Part shown: positions 43,010 through 52,800 of the stretch, one piece after another
Numbering within the stretch: position 1 is the stretch's first letter
Layout of the letters: each line of letters begins with the position of its first letter
DNA from: Asticcacaulis sp. AC460
GTDB taxonomy: Bacteria; Pseudomonadota; Alphaproteobacteria; Caulobacterales; Caulobacteraceae
Assembly: GCF_000495795.1 (NCBI RefSeq)
Contig: NZ_AWGD01000035.1
Span: 90,672-154,671 of the forward strand
Direction: 5' to 3'
Length of the DNA stretch: 64,000 bases
The notes under the pieces: model-generated
What the model was told of the DNA's origin: nothing
The model's database searches: none
What the model saw: the letters and a program-made list of their open reading frames with translations, nothing else
Translations under genes and position numbers: made by a program

Positions 43010-46000
43010 GTGAACTGGATCAAAAGTTTCGCACAGACCTATGCCGCAAAATTCTGCGTGCTGGTGCTGTTGTATGTCGTCACCGGCAAGCTGGGCCTGC
43101 TGCTGGCCGTGCCGCCGGGCTACGCGACCTTTATCTGGCCGCCCTCGGGCATAGCGCTCGGCTTCCTGCTGCTGTACGGCCGCCGGCTGTGGCCCGCCAT
43201 CTGGCTGGGATCGTTTCTGCTCAACGCCTATAATGGCGGCGTCTGGTCGCCGGAAACCGGCTGGCAGGCCACCAAGCTTGTCATCGCCGCGGCCATCGCC
43301 GCCGGATCGACGCTTCAGGCCCTGGCCGGCTCGGTCATGGTCCAGAAGCTGCTGGGCCTGCCGCTTCGCATCGACCGGTTCGCCGACCTGGCCAAGCTGT
43401 TCCTGCTGACCGGGCCGGTGGCCTGCGTCGTGGCGGCCAGCGTCGGGGTCGCCACCCTGGTCGGCTTTGGCGCCATGCCCGCCGCCGCCGTGGCCGGGAA
43501 CTGGCTGGCCTGGTGGGGCGGCGACCTGGTCGGGATCATCGTCTTTTTGCCGCTCACCCTGGTGTTTTCGCCGCGCCGCGACGAGATCGTATGGCGCGGC
43601 GAATCCCTCGGCCGGCTACCCGCCCTGGCCATGCTGCTGGTGCTGCTGCCGCTGGGTCTGACCTTCTACGGTTGGAAAATCTCGTCCGAGACCGCCTACG
43701 ACCAGGGACGCAACCGCTTCGAGGCCCTGGCTGCGGAAAGCGAAAAGGCTTTGAGCAACCGCGTCGACAGCTACGAGAACGCCCTCCTGGCTGCGGCCGG
43801 ATACTGGCAAGGGTCGCAGGACGTCCGGCGCGACGACTGGAAGACCTATGTCGCCGCGCTGGATATCCGCAAGAACTACCCCGGCATCAACGGCCTCGGC
43901 TGGATCGAGCCGGTGGCGGACAAGGATCTGAGCGCCATCGTCGCCCAGGCGCGCGCCGACGGCATCAGCGATTTTGCCGTCAAGCAGACCGCCGGGCGAA
44001 ATGTCCACTACATCATCCGCTACCTGGAACCGCTCAGCGGCAATTCCCCGGCGCTGGGGCTGGATATCGCCTTCGAACAGCACCGTCGCGAAGCGGCGGA
44101 AAAGGCGATGAAGACGGGGCAACTGACGCTCAGCGATCCGATCACCCTGGTCCAGGACGATGAACGCACGCCGGCTTTCCTGCTGTTCAATCCGGTGTAC
44201 CACGCGCAGTCGCGGACGTCGTTCCGCGGATGGGTCTACGCCCCGATCGTGGCGCGTAACCTGTTCGCCGACCTGACGGCCAGCCAGGGCGACACGGTTC
44301 ATATCGCCATCTATGCGCCCGACGACAACGCGACCATCTTCGACAGTGCCGACGGCAAGACCAGGGCTGCGCCGCAGTTCCGGCGTGAAAAGACCATTTC
44401 GGTCGGCCAGAATACCTGGAAGGTGGTTTGGACCAGCACACCGCGCTTCGACCAGATGGAGCACAGCTACAATCCGCTGCTGCTGCTGACCGGCGGGCTG
44501 ATGTTCAGCACCGTGTTCGCCATCTTCATCGCCCTGGCGACCATCCGCCGGTCGGACACCGTGCGGCTGATCGCCCAGGACCGGCCGCTGCTGGCGCCCG
44601 CCCTGGTGTTTATCGCCATTCTGTGCGGCTCGATCGCCCTGTTCGTCACCCTGCGCGACAAGGAGCGCCACTATACGCTGGGTCTGGTCGACCGCGATGC
44701 CGCGCGGCTGGAGACCATGCTGAACGCCCGCATCCAGAGCAAGGTGGCGGCCCTGCGTCAGACGGCGGACCGGTGGCAGGCGGCGGGCGAGGTCACCCAG
44801 GCCCAGTGGCAGGTCGAGAGCCGCGGCTACAGGAACGAGGCGGCGGGGATCGTCACCTTGGTCTGGTTCGGCGCCGACGGAAAACCGAAGTGGATCGAGC
44901 CGGACGTCCCGGCGGCGGCGGCGGTCCTCCCCCAGTCGGGGCCGACCGTGGTCGATGTCAGCGAACCGTATGAGCTGAGCGAAGGCAAGCTGGGCTTTTC
45001 GGTGGCCTTCCCGGTGGATGACCGGATGGCCAACACCGCCCATGTCAGCGGTATATTTTCCGTCGATGCCCTGTTCGAGAACCTCTTCGGCGGCGATACC
45101 GGCGATGACTATCGCCTGACGCTGAAGGCCCGACCCGGCGAATATCTTATCGCCGCGCCGCAATCGCGCCTTGCCGGGGATGAATGGAGCGTCGTGCGCC
45201 AGATCCGGGTGCTGGACCATGCCTGGGAATTACGCGTGCAGCCGACTGAAGCCTTCGTGGCGGCCCAGCGCTCGCCCCTCCCGGTGATCGTTCTGTTCGC
45301 CGGCCTGACCATTGCGGCGCTGGCGGCTCTGTCGGTCAATGCCCTGATGCTGGCGCGGCTGCGCGCCGCCGATCTGGAGACGGCGCGGCGCGGCTCCCAG
45401 CAGGAGGCGCTGCGCACCGCCGCCATCCTGGACACGGTGCTGGACGGTGTCTTGACGCTGGATATCGACGGGACCATTACCTCGATCAACCCGGCCGGCC
45501 TGGAGATTTTCGGCTACAGCGCCGAAGAGATCATCGGGCAGTCCGCGGCCGTGCTGATGATCGAGCCGCAACGCCTCTTCACCGAAAACTATTCCGCCCG
45601 GGCCGATAGCCGCGGACGTCTCGCCACCTCCATCCTGGGGCTTGAGACCCTGGCGCGGAAAAAGAACGGCGATCTGTTTCCGATCGATTTGTCGGTGAGC
45701 GCGATGCGCCTGTCGGGCAAGGCGGTGTTCGTCACGACGGTGCGCGATATCACCGAACGCAAGGCGCATGAGACGGCCTTGAGCGTCACGGTCGAACAAC
45801 TGCGGTTGCTGGTCGAAAACACGCCCGCCGCCGTGGCCATGTTCGACCGCGAGCTGCGTTACATCATGGCCAGCCGGCGATGGCTGGAGGACTATCACCT
45901 GGTCGGCACGGAAATTATCGGCGCCCACCACTACGACATCTTCCCGGAAATCCGTAACATGCCGCATTGGCTGGACGTCCACAGCCGCGCCCTGGCCGGC

Positions 46001-47239
46001 GAGGTCTTCGACAGCCGCGAAGAATCGTGGCTGCGCATCGACGGCGAGCGCGAATGGCTGAACTGGGCCATCCACCCGTGGACCGGGCCGGACGGCGATA
46101 CCGGCGGCATCGTCATGTTTACCGAGGTTATCACGCCGCGTAAACAGGCCGAACTGGCGCTGAGGACCAGCGAGGAAACCTTCCGCTCGGCGATGGAAAA
46201 TGCTTCGATCGGCATGGCGCTGGTCAGCCTGGACGGGCGCTGGCTGAAGGTCAATACGGCCTTGTGCGCACTGTTGGGCTATGCCGAACCGGGCTTCCTG
46301 AGCAGCGATGTGCGCAGTTTGACCCATTCGGACGACATGGATGCCGACCGCGATCAGGCTGACCGGCTGCTGAGCGGGGAGATCGAGTCCTACAGCCTGG
46401 AGAAGCGCTACTATCACAGTAACGGCCATGTCATCTGGGGGCTGCAGAGCGTGTCCCTGGTCCGCAAACCGGACGGGACGCCGGACTATTTCATCGCCCA
46501 GATCCAGGACATTACCCAGCGCCGCGAGATGGAGCGCATCAAGAGCGAGTTCGTCTCGGTGGCCAGCCATGAGCTGCGGACGCCGCTGACGGCGATCCAC
46601 GGGTCGCTGGGCCTGCTGGCCGGACCGATGGCGGGGCAACTGCCGGAACAGGCCGGGCGGATGGTCAGCCTGGCACACAAGAATAGTGAGCGGCTGCTGG
46701 GCCTGGTCAACGATATCCTGGACATCGACAAGCTGACCTCGGGGCAGATGCGGTTCGAAATGCGGGTCGAAAGCCTGGCCGAGCTGGTGGCTCAGTCCGT
46801 CGACGCCAATCAGCCGTTTGCCGACCGCTTCGGCGTGTCGATCCATCAGACCCCGGTGGCGGCGGATGTGCGGGTGATGGTGGACGGCGATCGCTTCGCC
46901 CAGGTGATGGCGAACCTGCTGTCGAATGCGGCCAAGTTCTCGCATAAGGCGGGGCGTATCGACGTCGACGTTCAGGTTGAGAGCGGCCAGGCGCGAATCA
47001 CCGTAACGGACCATGGTGTCGGCATCCCGGAAGCCTTCCGGGGTAAGATCTTCGAGCGGTTTTCGCAGGCGGATTCGTCGATGACGCGCAACAAGGGCGG
47101 CACGGGCCTGGGCCTGTACATCGCCCGTCAGATGGTCGAGCATATGGGTGGTCAGATCGGATTTGACTCGGTTGAAGGGGAGGGCACGTCATTCTGGATG
47201 ATCTTGCCTCAGGTCGCGGAGGGAGAGCGGCATGGCTGA
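43010..47239 (+). CDS. MASE1/CHASE/PAS membrane sensor histidine kinase
   Basis: A 1409-residue kinase starting with GTG. Order: MASE1-like multi-pass domain (about 1-225, FIWPPSGIALGFLLLYGRRL); a periplasmic CHASE-like domain (about 236-480); further membrane helices near 485-545; a second periplasmic CHASE-like domain (about 555-750, opening GLVDRDAARLETMLNARIQS); a last helix near 765-785; three PAS domains (about 803-925, 928-1045, 1054-1170); HisKA with His1187 (SHELRTPLTAIHG); and HATPase (NLLSNAAKFS, GVGIPE, GGTGLGLYI). There is no fused receiver; three separate receiver genes flank it. It overlaps the following receiver gene by 8 bases. Confidence 0.9.
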   Translation: MNWIKSFAQTYAAKFCVLVLLYVVTGKLGLLLAVPPGYATFIWPPSGIALGFLLLYGRRLWPAIWLGSFLLNAYNGGVWSPETGWQATKLVIAAAIAAGSTLQALAGSVMVQKLLGLPLRIDRFADLAKLFLLTGPVACVVAASVGVATLVGFGAMPAAAVAGNWLAWWGGDLVGIIVFLPLTLVFSPRRDEIVWRGESLGRLPALAMLLVLLPLGLTFYGWKISSETAYDQGRNRFEALAAESEKALSNRVDSYENALLAAAGYWQGSQDVRRDDWKTYVAALDIRKNYPGINGLGWIEPVADKDLSAIVAQARADGISDFAVKQTAGRNVHYIIRYLEPLSGNSPALGLDIAFEQHRREAAEKAMKTGQLTLSDPITLVQDDERTPAFLLFNPVYHAQSRTSFRGWVYAPIVARNLFADLTASQGDTVHIAIYAPDDNATIFDSADGKTRAAPQFRREKTISVGQNTWKVVWTSTPRFDQMEHSYNPLLLLTGGLMFSTVFAIFIALATIRRSDTVRLIAQDRPLLAPALVFIAILCGSIALFVTLRDKERHYTLGLVDRDAARLETMLNARIQSKVAALRQTADRWQAAGEVTQAQWQVESRGYRNEAAGIVTLVWFGADGKPKWIEPDVPAAAAVLPQSGPTVVDVSEPYELSEGKLGFSVAFPVDDRMANTAHVSGIFSVDALFENLFGGDTGDDYRLTLKARPGEYLIAAPQSRLAGDEWSVVRQIRVLDHAWELRVQPTEAFVAAQRSPLPVIVLFAGLTIAALAALSVNALMLARLRAADLETARRGSQQEALRTAAILDTVLDGVLTLDIDGTITSINPAGLEIFGYSAEEIIGQSAAVLMIEPQRLFTENYSARADSRGRLATSILGLETLARKKNGDLFPIDLSVSAMRLSGKAVFVTTVRDITERKAHETALSVTVEQLRLLVENTPAAVAMFDRELRYIMASRRWLEDYHLVGTEIIGAHHYDIFPEIRNMPHWLDVHSRALAGEVFDSREESWLRIDGEREWLNWAIHPWTGPDGDTGGIVMFTEVITPRKQAELALRTSEETFRSAMENASIGMALVSLDGRWLKVNTALCALLGYAEPGFLSSDVRSLTHSDDMDADRDQADRLLSGEIESYSLEKRYYHSNGHVIWGLQSVSLVRKPDGTPDYFIAQIQDITQRREMERIKSEFVSVASHELRTPLTAIHGSLGLLAGPMAGQLPEQAGRMVSLAHKNSERLLGLVNDILDIDKLTSGQMRFEMRVESLAELVAQSVDANQPFADRFGVSIHQTPVAADVRVMVDGDRFAQVMANLLSNAAKFSHKAGRIDVDVQVESGQARITVTDHGVGIPEAFRGKIFERFSQADSSMTRNKGGTGLGLYIARQMVEHMGGQIGFDSVEGEGTSFWMILPQVAEGERHG

Positions 47240-47618
47240 ACTGAAGCACGTGCTATGCGTCGATGACGAGCCGGATATCCTGGAAGTGGTGCAACTGGTG
47301 CTCGAGAATATGGGCGGGCTAAAGGTATCGTGCGCCAATGGCGGGGCAAAGGCCCTGGCCTGGGTGGCCGACAATGTGCCGGACCTGATCCTGATGGACG
47401 TGATGATGCCCGGCATGGACGGGCCGATGACCCTGGGCGAGATGCAGAAGCTGCCGCAACTGGAGGGCGTGCCGATCGTGTTCATGACGGCGCGCGTCCA
47501 GGCCAAGGAGGTGCGGGAGTATCTGGCGCTTGGAGCGGATGCGGTCATCAGCAAGCCGTTCAACCCGATGACCCTGGTCAGCGAGATCAAGGCGATCTGG
47601 GCCAAGAAGCGCGCGTAG
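47232..47618 (+). CDS. Single-domain response regulator 3
   Basis: A 128-residue receiver overlapping the kinase gene by 8 bases (ATGGCTGA), hence translationally coupled and its likely direct partner. Active-site residues: CVDDEPDIL, phospho-acceptor Asp in LILMDVMMPGMDG, VFMTAR and ISKPFNPMTL. It is less similar to response regulators 1 and 2 than these are to each other. No output domain. Confidence 0.9.
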   Translation: MAELKHVLCVDDEPDILEVVQLVLENMGGLKVSCANGGAKALAWVADNVPDLILMDVMMPGMDGPMTLGEMQKLPQLEGVPIVFMTARVQAKEVREYLALGADAVISKPFNPMTLVSEIKAIWAKKRA

Positions 47619-47644
47619 GTCTATGGCGGTCGTGCTGCGTCCTC

Positions 47645-49012
47645 TCACACGTGATGCCGCGGGTTCGGCGTGACATTGGGCCAGGTGACGGCTACCCGCA
47701 AACCGCGCGGGCTGTTATCGCCCAGTTCAAGCCGCCCGCCCGTTTGATCGCAGATGTCCGCGGCGATCGCCAGGCCGAGGCCGCTGCCGGGCGCCTGCGT
47801 GTTGAGGCGGCTAAACCGGTGAAGCGCCGTGGCGCGATCGGCCGCCGCGATTCCCGGCCCCTGATCGCAGACCACCAGGCAGGTGCCGTGCGCGTCCTGG
47901 CTTAGTGACATGGCGACCGGGGTAGCTTCCGGCGTGTGGCGCAGGGCGTTTTCCAGCAGATTGCGCAGAAGGCTGGTCGCGACTTCGGTATCGATATCCA
48001 GTCGGACGTCCGGCGTGATGTCCGTTGCGATCTGGCGTCCCGCCCCTTCCGTCGCCAAAATCTGGGACACGACCCCCCTGGCGATCCGTGAAAGGTCGCA
48101 GGGGCCTGCGGCGCTGCGCGTCTGGCGGCGGGCGAGGGCGAGCATCTGATCGACCAGTGCCGTGGTCCTGTCGACGATCGAAAGCAATTCGTTCATCGAG
48201 TCGCGTGCCCTGGCCCGTGCGGGAATGAGTCGGGAGGTCACCTGGGCGCGGGTCTTTAGGGCGGCCAGCGGCGTGCGCAATTCATGTGCGGCCGTGTCGG
48301 TAAAGTCCCGTTCGCGGTCCAGGCCTTGTTTCACGCGATCCAGCAGGCTGTTCAGCGACCCGATCAGGGGCAGGATCTCGCGCGGTACGATTTTCGGCCT
48401 GACCGGATCCAGGCGCGAAGCGTCGCGCGCCTCGATTTCGCCGGACAGGGCCCGCAAGGGCACGAGAATCCGGTCGAGTCCGAAAAGCATGACGGCGATG
48501 ATCACGGGCAGCATGATGACCAGCGGCCAGATAAGACTGGCGCCGACCTGTTCGACGAGTTGGTTGCGAATCCGCAGATCCTGCGCGATTTCGACGGCGA
48601 TGCCGTTGTCGGCATCGAGCACGGTCAGTATCCGCCATCGCCGTGAATCGACCTTGACGTCCCGGAACCCGTCCTGCCCCGGTGAGGTTCCCAGAACGCC
48701 CTGCGGGAGGTTGGCCGAAGACGTTATGACTTGGCCATCGCCCCAGATACGGAACGCTATGCCCGAGCCCTGCAGGCCGCGTGACTGTTCGATACGGCTG
48801 CCCAGGGTATAGGCGATGTCCTCGCCCTCCAGGGCTTCATGGCGGGTCAGGACGTTCAGCGTGCTGGCCAGTTGCGTCATGCTGGCGTCTGACGATTGGT
48901 CTATGGTGCGGTGAGCCGCATACATGGCCGCCCCCATGGTGACGGCAATCGTCAGCATCAGCGCCGGCACGAAGCTGAGAAGGGCGGCCCGCCGGAGAGA
49001 ATAACTCTTCAT
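47645..49012 (-). CDS. Sensor histidine kinase (QseC/PmrB-like)
   Basis: A 455-residue membrane kinase with two transmembrane helices (about 12-35 and 160-182) around a periplasmic domain of about 125 residues, a HAMP-like linker, a HisKA domain with His243 in AAHELRTPLAALKTRAQ, and a HATPase domain (NLLENALRHTPE, DQGPGI, GSGLGLAI). Its ATG overlaps the stop of the cognate regulator gene (ATGA). It probably controls genes near the divergent RTX/integrin-like gene. Confidence 0.92.
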   Translation of the reverse strand: MKSYSLRRAALLSFVPALMLTIAVTMGAAMYAAHRTIDQSSDASMTQLASTLNVLTRHEALEGEDIAYTLGSRIEQSRGLQGSGIAFRIWGDGQVITSSANLPQGVLGTSPGQDGFRDVKVDSRRWRILTVLDADNGIAVEIAQDLRIRNQLVEQVGASLIWPLVIMLPVIIAVMLFGLDRILVPLRALSGEIEARDASRLDPVRPKIVPREILPLIGSLNSLLDRVKQGLDRERDFTDTAAHELRTPLAALKTRAQVTSRLIPARARARDSMNELLSIVDRTTALVDQMLALARRQTRSAAGPCDLSRIARGVVSQILATEGAGRQIATDITPDVRLDIDTEVATSLLRNLLENALRHTPEATPVAMSLSQDAHGTCLVVCDQGPGIAAADRATALHRFSRLNTQAPGSGLGLAIAADICDQTGGRLELGDNSPRGLRVAVTWPNVTPNPRHHV

Positions 49013-49668
49013 TGCGGCGCCGCCAGGCAATAGCCCAGGCCGCGGACCGTGCGGATGATCCCTTTGCCGGTTTTCTGGCGGATGGAGGAAATGTGCACCT
49101 CGACGGCATTGCTGTCGATGTCGCGGTTCCAGTCATAGAGGGATTCTTCGATCTGGGCCTTGCTGACCAGCGCGCCGCGCGCGGCGATCAGCCGCTCAAA
49201 CACCGCCAGTTCCCGCGCGGACAGGTGGACGGGCTGATCCTTGTACAGGACGCGGCGGGCATTGGGGTCGTACTGGAGGCCGGGACCGACCGTCCGCAGG
49301 GCGACATGCTCGGAAGAGCGCCGAATAAGGGCGCGGCAACGCGCGATCAGTTCGTCAAGGTCGAAGGGTTTCACCAGATAGTCGTCGGCACCGGCATCCA
49401 GCCCCTCTATGCGATGACGCACCGTGTCGCGTGCGGTCAGAATAAGCACGGGCGTCGCGTTGCCGGCCTTGCGCATGCCGGCCAGAAAATCGATGCCAGA
49501 TCCATCGGGCAGGCTGAGGTCGAGGAGTATGAGGTCGTACCTGGTCGTCCGGCAGGCCAGTTCGGCGTCACCGAGGACTTGCACCCAGTCGAGCGCGTAG
49601 TGCGGAGACAGTCCATCCCGGACGGCGCTGCCCAGCATTCCATCGTCTTCGATCAGCAAAAGTCTCAC
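49009..49668 (-). CDS. OmpR/PhoB family response regulator (QseB/PmrA-like)
   Basis: The start is GTG at 49668 (VRLLLIEDDGML); the longer frame runs antisense into the next gene. The 219-residue protein has a receiver (LIEDDGML, phospho-acceptor Asp in LILLDLSLPDGSG, LTARD, VKPFDLDEL) and a winged-helix trans-activation domain (LSARELAVFERLIAARGALVSK, then DIDSNAVEVHISSIRQK and TVRGLGYCL). It is coupled to the sensor kinase gene. Divergent from the integrin-like gene with 133 bases between, which contain candidate binding sites. Confidence 0.93.
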   Translation of the reverse strand: MRLLLIEDDGMLGSAVRDGLSPHYALDWVQVLGDAELACRTTRYDLILLDLSLPDGSGIDFLAGMRKAGNATPVLILTARDTVRHRIEGLDAGADDYLVKPFDLDELIARCRALIRRSSEHVALRTVGPGLQYDPNARRVLYKDQPVHLSARELAVFERLIAARGALVSKAQIEESLYDWNRDIDSNAVEVHISSIRQKTGKGIIRTVRGLGYCLAAPQ

Positions 49669-49734
49669 GATCGTCTTCCGTCTGACGGGCTCTGTGGCAC
49701 CATTTGCATACCTATTGCGCCGCGAAGCTGAGCG

Positions 49735-49755
49735 CAATCTTAAGATTGGCTTCAG
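49735..49755. promoter_or_regulatory. Candidate OmpR-family binding site in the divergent promoter
   Basis: CAATCTTAAGATTG (49735-49748) is a perfect 14-base palindrome. In addition CTTAAG (49739-49744) and CTTCAG (49750-49755) form an 11-base-spaced direct repeat like the boxes bound by PmrA/QseB-type regulators. It lies 67 bases upstream of the regulator GTG and 46 bases upstream of the integrin-like gene ATG. Confidence 0.45.
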
Positions 49756-49801
49756 GTTAGGGGCGATTCTGGCGACCAGATCCACATCCGGGAGTCGCCC
49801 C

Positions 49802-52800
49802 ATGCCCTTGCCAGCCACCAAACTCTACCTCAACAGCCTTCTGACCGATCCGGCAGGGGGGTATGAACTGGCGTCCGAAACACCGGGCGACCTGTCCGAT
49901 GCCTGGACCACGTTTCCGGCGTCGAGGTGGGTGTCCGGTCTGTCGGATATCAACGGTGACGGCATTGCCGACCTGATCGTTGGTGGTGCGGGCGATGACG
50001 ATAAGGATGTCAATGCCGGGCGCATTTTTGTCCGCTACGGCTCGGCGAGCGGCGGATTTTCGGAGGTCCTGCCCAATTCGGTTTCGGGCTTTATCATCGA
50101 CGGCATCAATCTGGGCGACCGGGCCGGTGTCGCCGTGGCGTCCGTCGCGGACATGAACGGCGACGGTCTCGCCGAAATCCTGATCGGGGCGCCGCTGATG
50201 GAAAAGGGCACGGCGGTCGACGCCGGCGCGGGCTTCGTCATCTGGGGCCGGGCGACGGGCGGGGTGGACCTGCAGGATCCGTTCACGGCGGGCGGTGACG
50301 GATACGCCATCAAGGGCGAAGCGGCAGGAGATCACGCCGGTCAGGCCATGGCCTCGATCACGGACCTGAATGGTGACGGGCGCTCGGAAATTCTCATCGG
50401 CGCGGCCGGGAATAACGCCGGCGGCAGTGACGTCGGCGCCGCCTATGTGGTGTGGGGCAAGACCTCGGCCTCCGCGGTGCAACTGACCAGTGTCGCCGCG
50501 GCAACAGGCGGATTCCGGATTGTCGGCGAGGCCGCCGGCGACGGCGCGGGCGCAACCCTGGCCAGCCTGTCGGACCTGAATGGTGACGGCAAGGCCGAGA
50601 TTGTCGTTGGCGCGGCCGGCAATGATGCCGGCGGCAGTGACGCCGGCGCCGTCTATGTCGTGTGGGGCAAGGCGACCACGACCCAGGTCAATCTGACCGC
50701 CGTGGCGGCGGGCACAGGCGGCTACAAGATTGTCGGACAGGCCGGCGAGGGTGTCGGAGCCTCGATCGCCAATATCGGCGATGTCAATGGTGATGGCCGG
50801 GCCGACCTGCTGATCGCGACGGCGGCCGGCGATAGCGCCTATGTCGTGTTCGGCAAGACGACGACGGGAACCGTCTACCTGTCGGATGTGGCGGCGGGTC
50901 TGGGGGGCTTTGCTATCACTGGCGAAGCGCCGGGCGACCTGACCGGTGTTTCCGTCGCGGGTGGCGTCGACTTCAATCAGGATGGAATCGCGGATTTCGT
51001 CATCGGCACGCCCCACAATGCCGAAGGCGGCTATGACGCCGGTGCGGCCTACATCGTGTGGGGCGGCGCCGGCGGTCCCGTCGACCTGAGCAACATCGCC
51101 CTGGGCGCAGGCGGAGCCAAGATCGTCGGGGATTACGGCAGTCTGACGGGCGCCTCTGTGGCTATTACCGGCAACATGAACGGCGACGGCCGGTCGGAAC
51201 TGCTCATCGGTCGTGCCGGCACGGAATCGGTCGCCGTGGTCTATGCCAGCGATCTCTGGCAGCCGGATACCAACATCTATGGCACGGCTTCGGACGATCT
51301 GATGCAGGCCGGTTACGGCGGCAGCCATCCGATCGACGATACCGCCAACAGCATCTACGCCATGGCCGGTGCGGATACGGTCACGGCCGGCGGTGGCAAT
51401 GACACCCTGGATGGTAGCGAGGGCGCGGACAGCCTGGCCGGGGGCGCGGGAGACGACGTCTACTATGTGGACGACGCGGGTGACCTCACCTCCGAAGCCC
51501 CCGGCGAAGGCGCCGACACCGTCGTCGCCACGGTTGACTGGACGCTGGCAGACAATATTGAATCCCTGCAACTGGAGGGTTGGGGCCTCAGCGGCACCGG
51601 TAACAGCCTGGCCAATGCGATCACCGGGACGGGCGGCAACGACGTCCTGGACGGGCTGTTCGGCGCCGATACGCTGACTGCCGGTGACGGCGATGACAGC
51701 TACTACGTCGACAGCACGCTGGATGTGGTCGTCGAGGCGGTAGGCGGCGGCAACGATACGATCTTCAGTTCACGCAACCTGACCCTGGGGGCCAATCTCG
51801 AAAATCTGGTGCTGACCGGCGCCGCCCGGTCCGGCATCGGCAACGGTCTGGCGAACGGGTTGACCGGGACCGCCTTCGCAGACTCACTGGACGGCGGCGC
51901 CGGCCTCGACACCCTGGCTGGCGGGTTCGGCGACGATGCCTACAAGGTCGATTCGGCCGCGGATGTGGTGCTTGAGGCGGCGGGCGAGGGTATCGACACG
52001 GTGACGGCATCGGTGAACTACGTCCTGGGTGCCAATGTCGAGGTGCTGCGCCTGACCGGGGCAGCGCGCGCCGCGACCGGGAACGCGATCGCCAACGCCC
52101 TGTTTGGCACCATCGGCAGCGATTCGCTGGATGGCGGCCAGGGCGCCGACACGATGACCGGCGGCAAGGGCAATGATACCTATTTCGTCGACAATGGCGC
52201 GGACACAGTTACGGAAGCGCTGGGCGAAGGCACCGATACGGTTGTATCGACGTTTGACGGCTATGTCCTTGGCGACAATATCGAACGCCTGATCCTGTCC
52301 GGCGCCGCCCGCCATGGTACGGGTAATGGGCTGGCCAACGCGCTGACGGGCACGGCGGGGCACGATGCACTGGACGGCGGCGCCGGCAGTGACAGCCTCA
52401 CCGGTGGTGCCGGCGACGACACCTATGTGGTCGACTCGACCAGCGATCGCATTACCGAAGCGGCGACGGCGGGCACCGACAGCGTCGTGGCCTCGGTCGA
52501 CTGGACCCTGGGCAGCAATCTTGAAAACCTCAGCCTGACTGGGACAGCCCATGTCGGTCGCGGCAATAGCCTGGACAACACGGTCACCGGCACGACCGGC
52601 AATGACAGCCTGTATGGCAATGACGGCAACGACGTCCTGGTTGGCAATGGCGGACTGGACCGGCTGTCAGGCGGCACCGGCAATGACACCTACTACGTCG
52701 ACAGTGCCGATGACCTGGTGATCGAAGGCGTGGCCGGCGGCAATGACCTGGTCATCGCGTCCTTCGACTATGTCCTGGGGGCGAATGTCGAGGTGGCGCG

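Noticed and set aside
45230..47143. A 637-codon open frame antisense to the large sensor kinase
   Set aside because: The sense strand has full MASE1/PAS/HisKA/HATPase homology; the antisense product has the Gln/Arg/His/Asp-rich composition typical of shadow frames.
49704..49719. TGGCACCATTTGCAT, resembling a sigma-54 promoter upstream of the integrin-like gene
   Set aside because: The GG and GC dinucleotides are separated by 8 bases, not 10.
49757..51571. A 604-codon open frame antisense to the FG-GAP region
   Set aside because: Mirror of the repetitive Gly/Asp-rich propeller codons; no recognisable domain.
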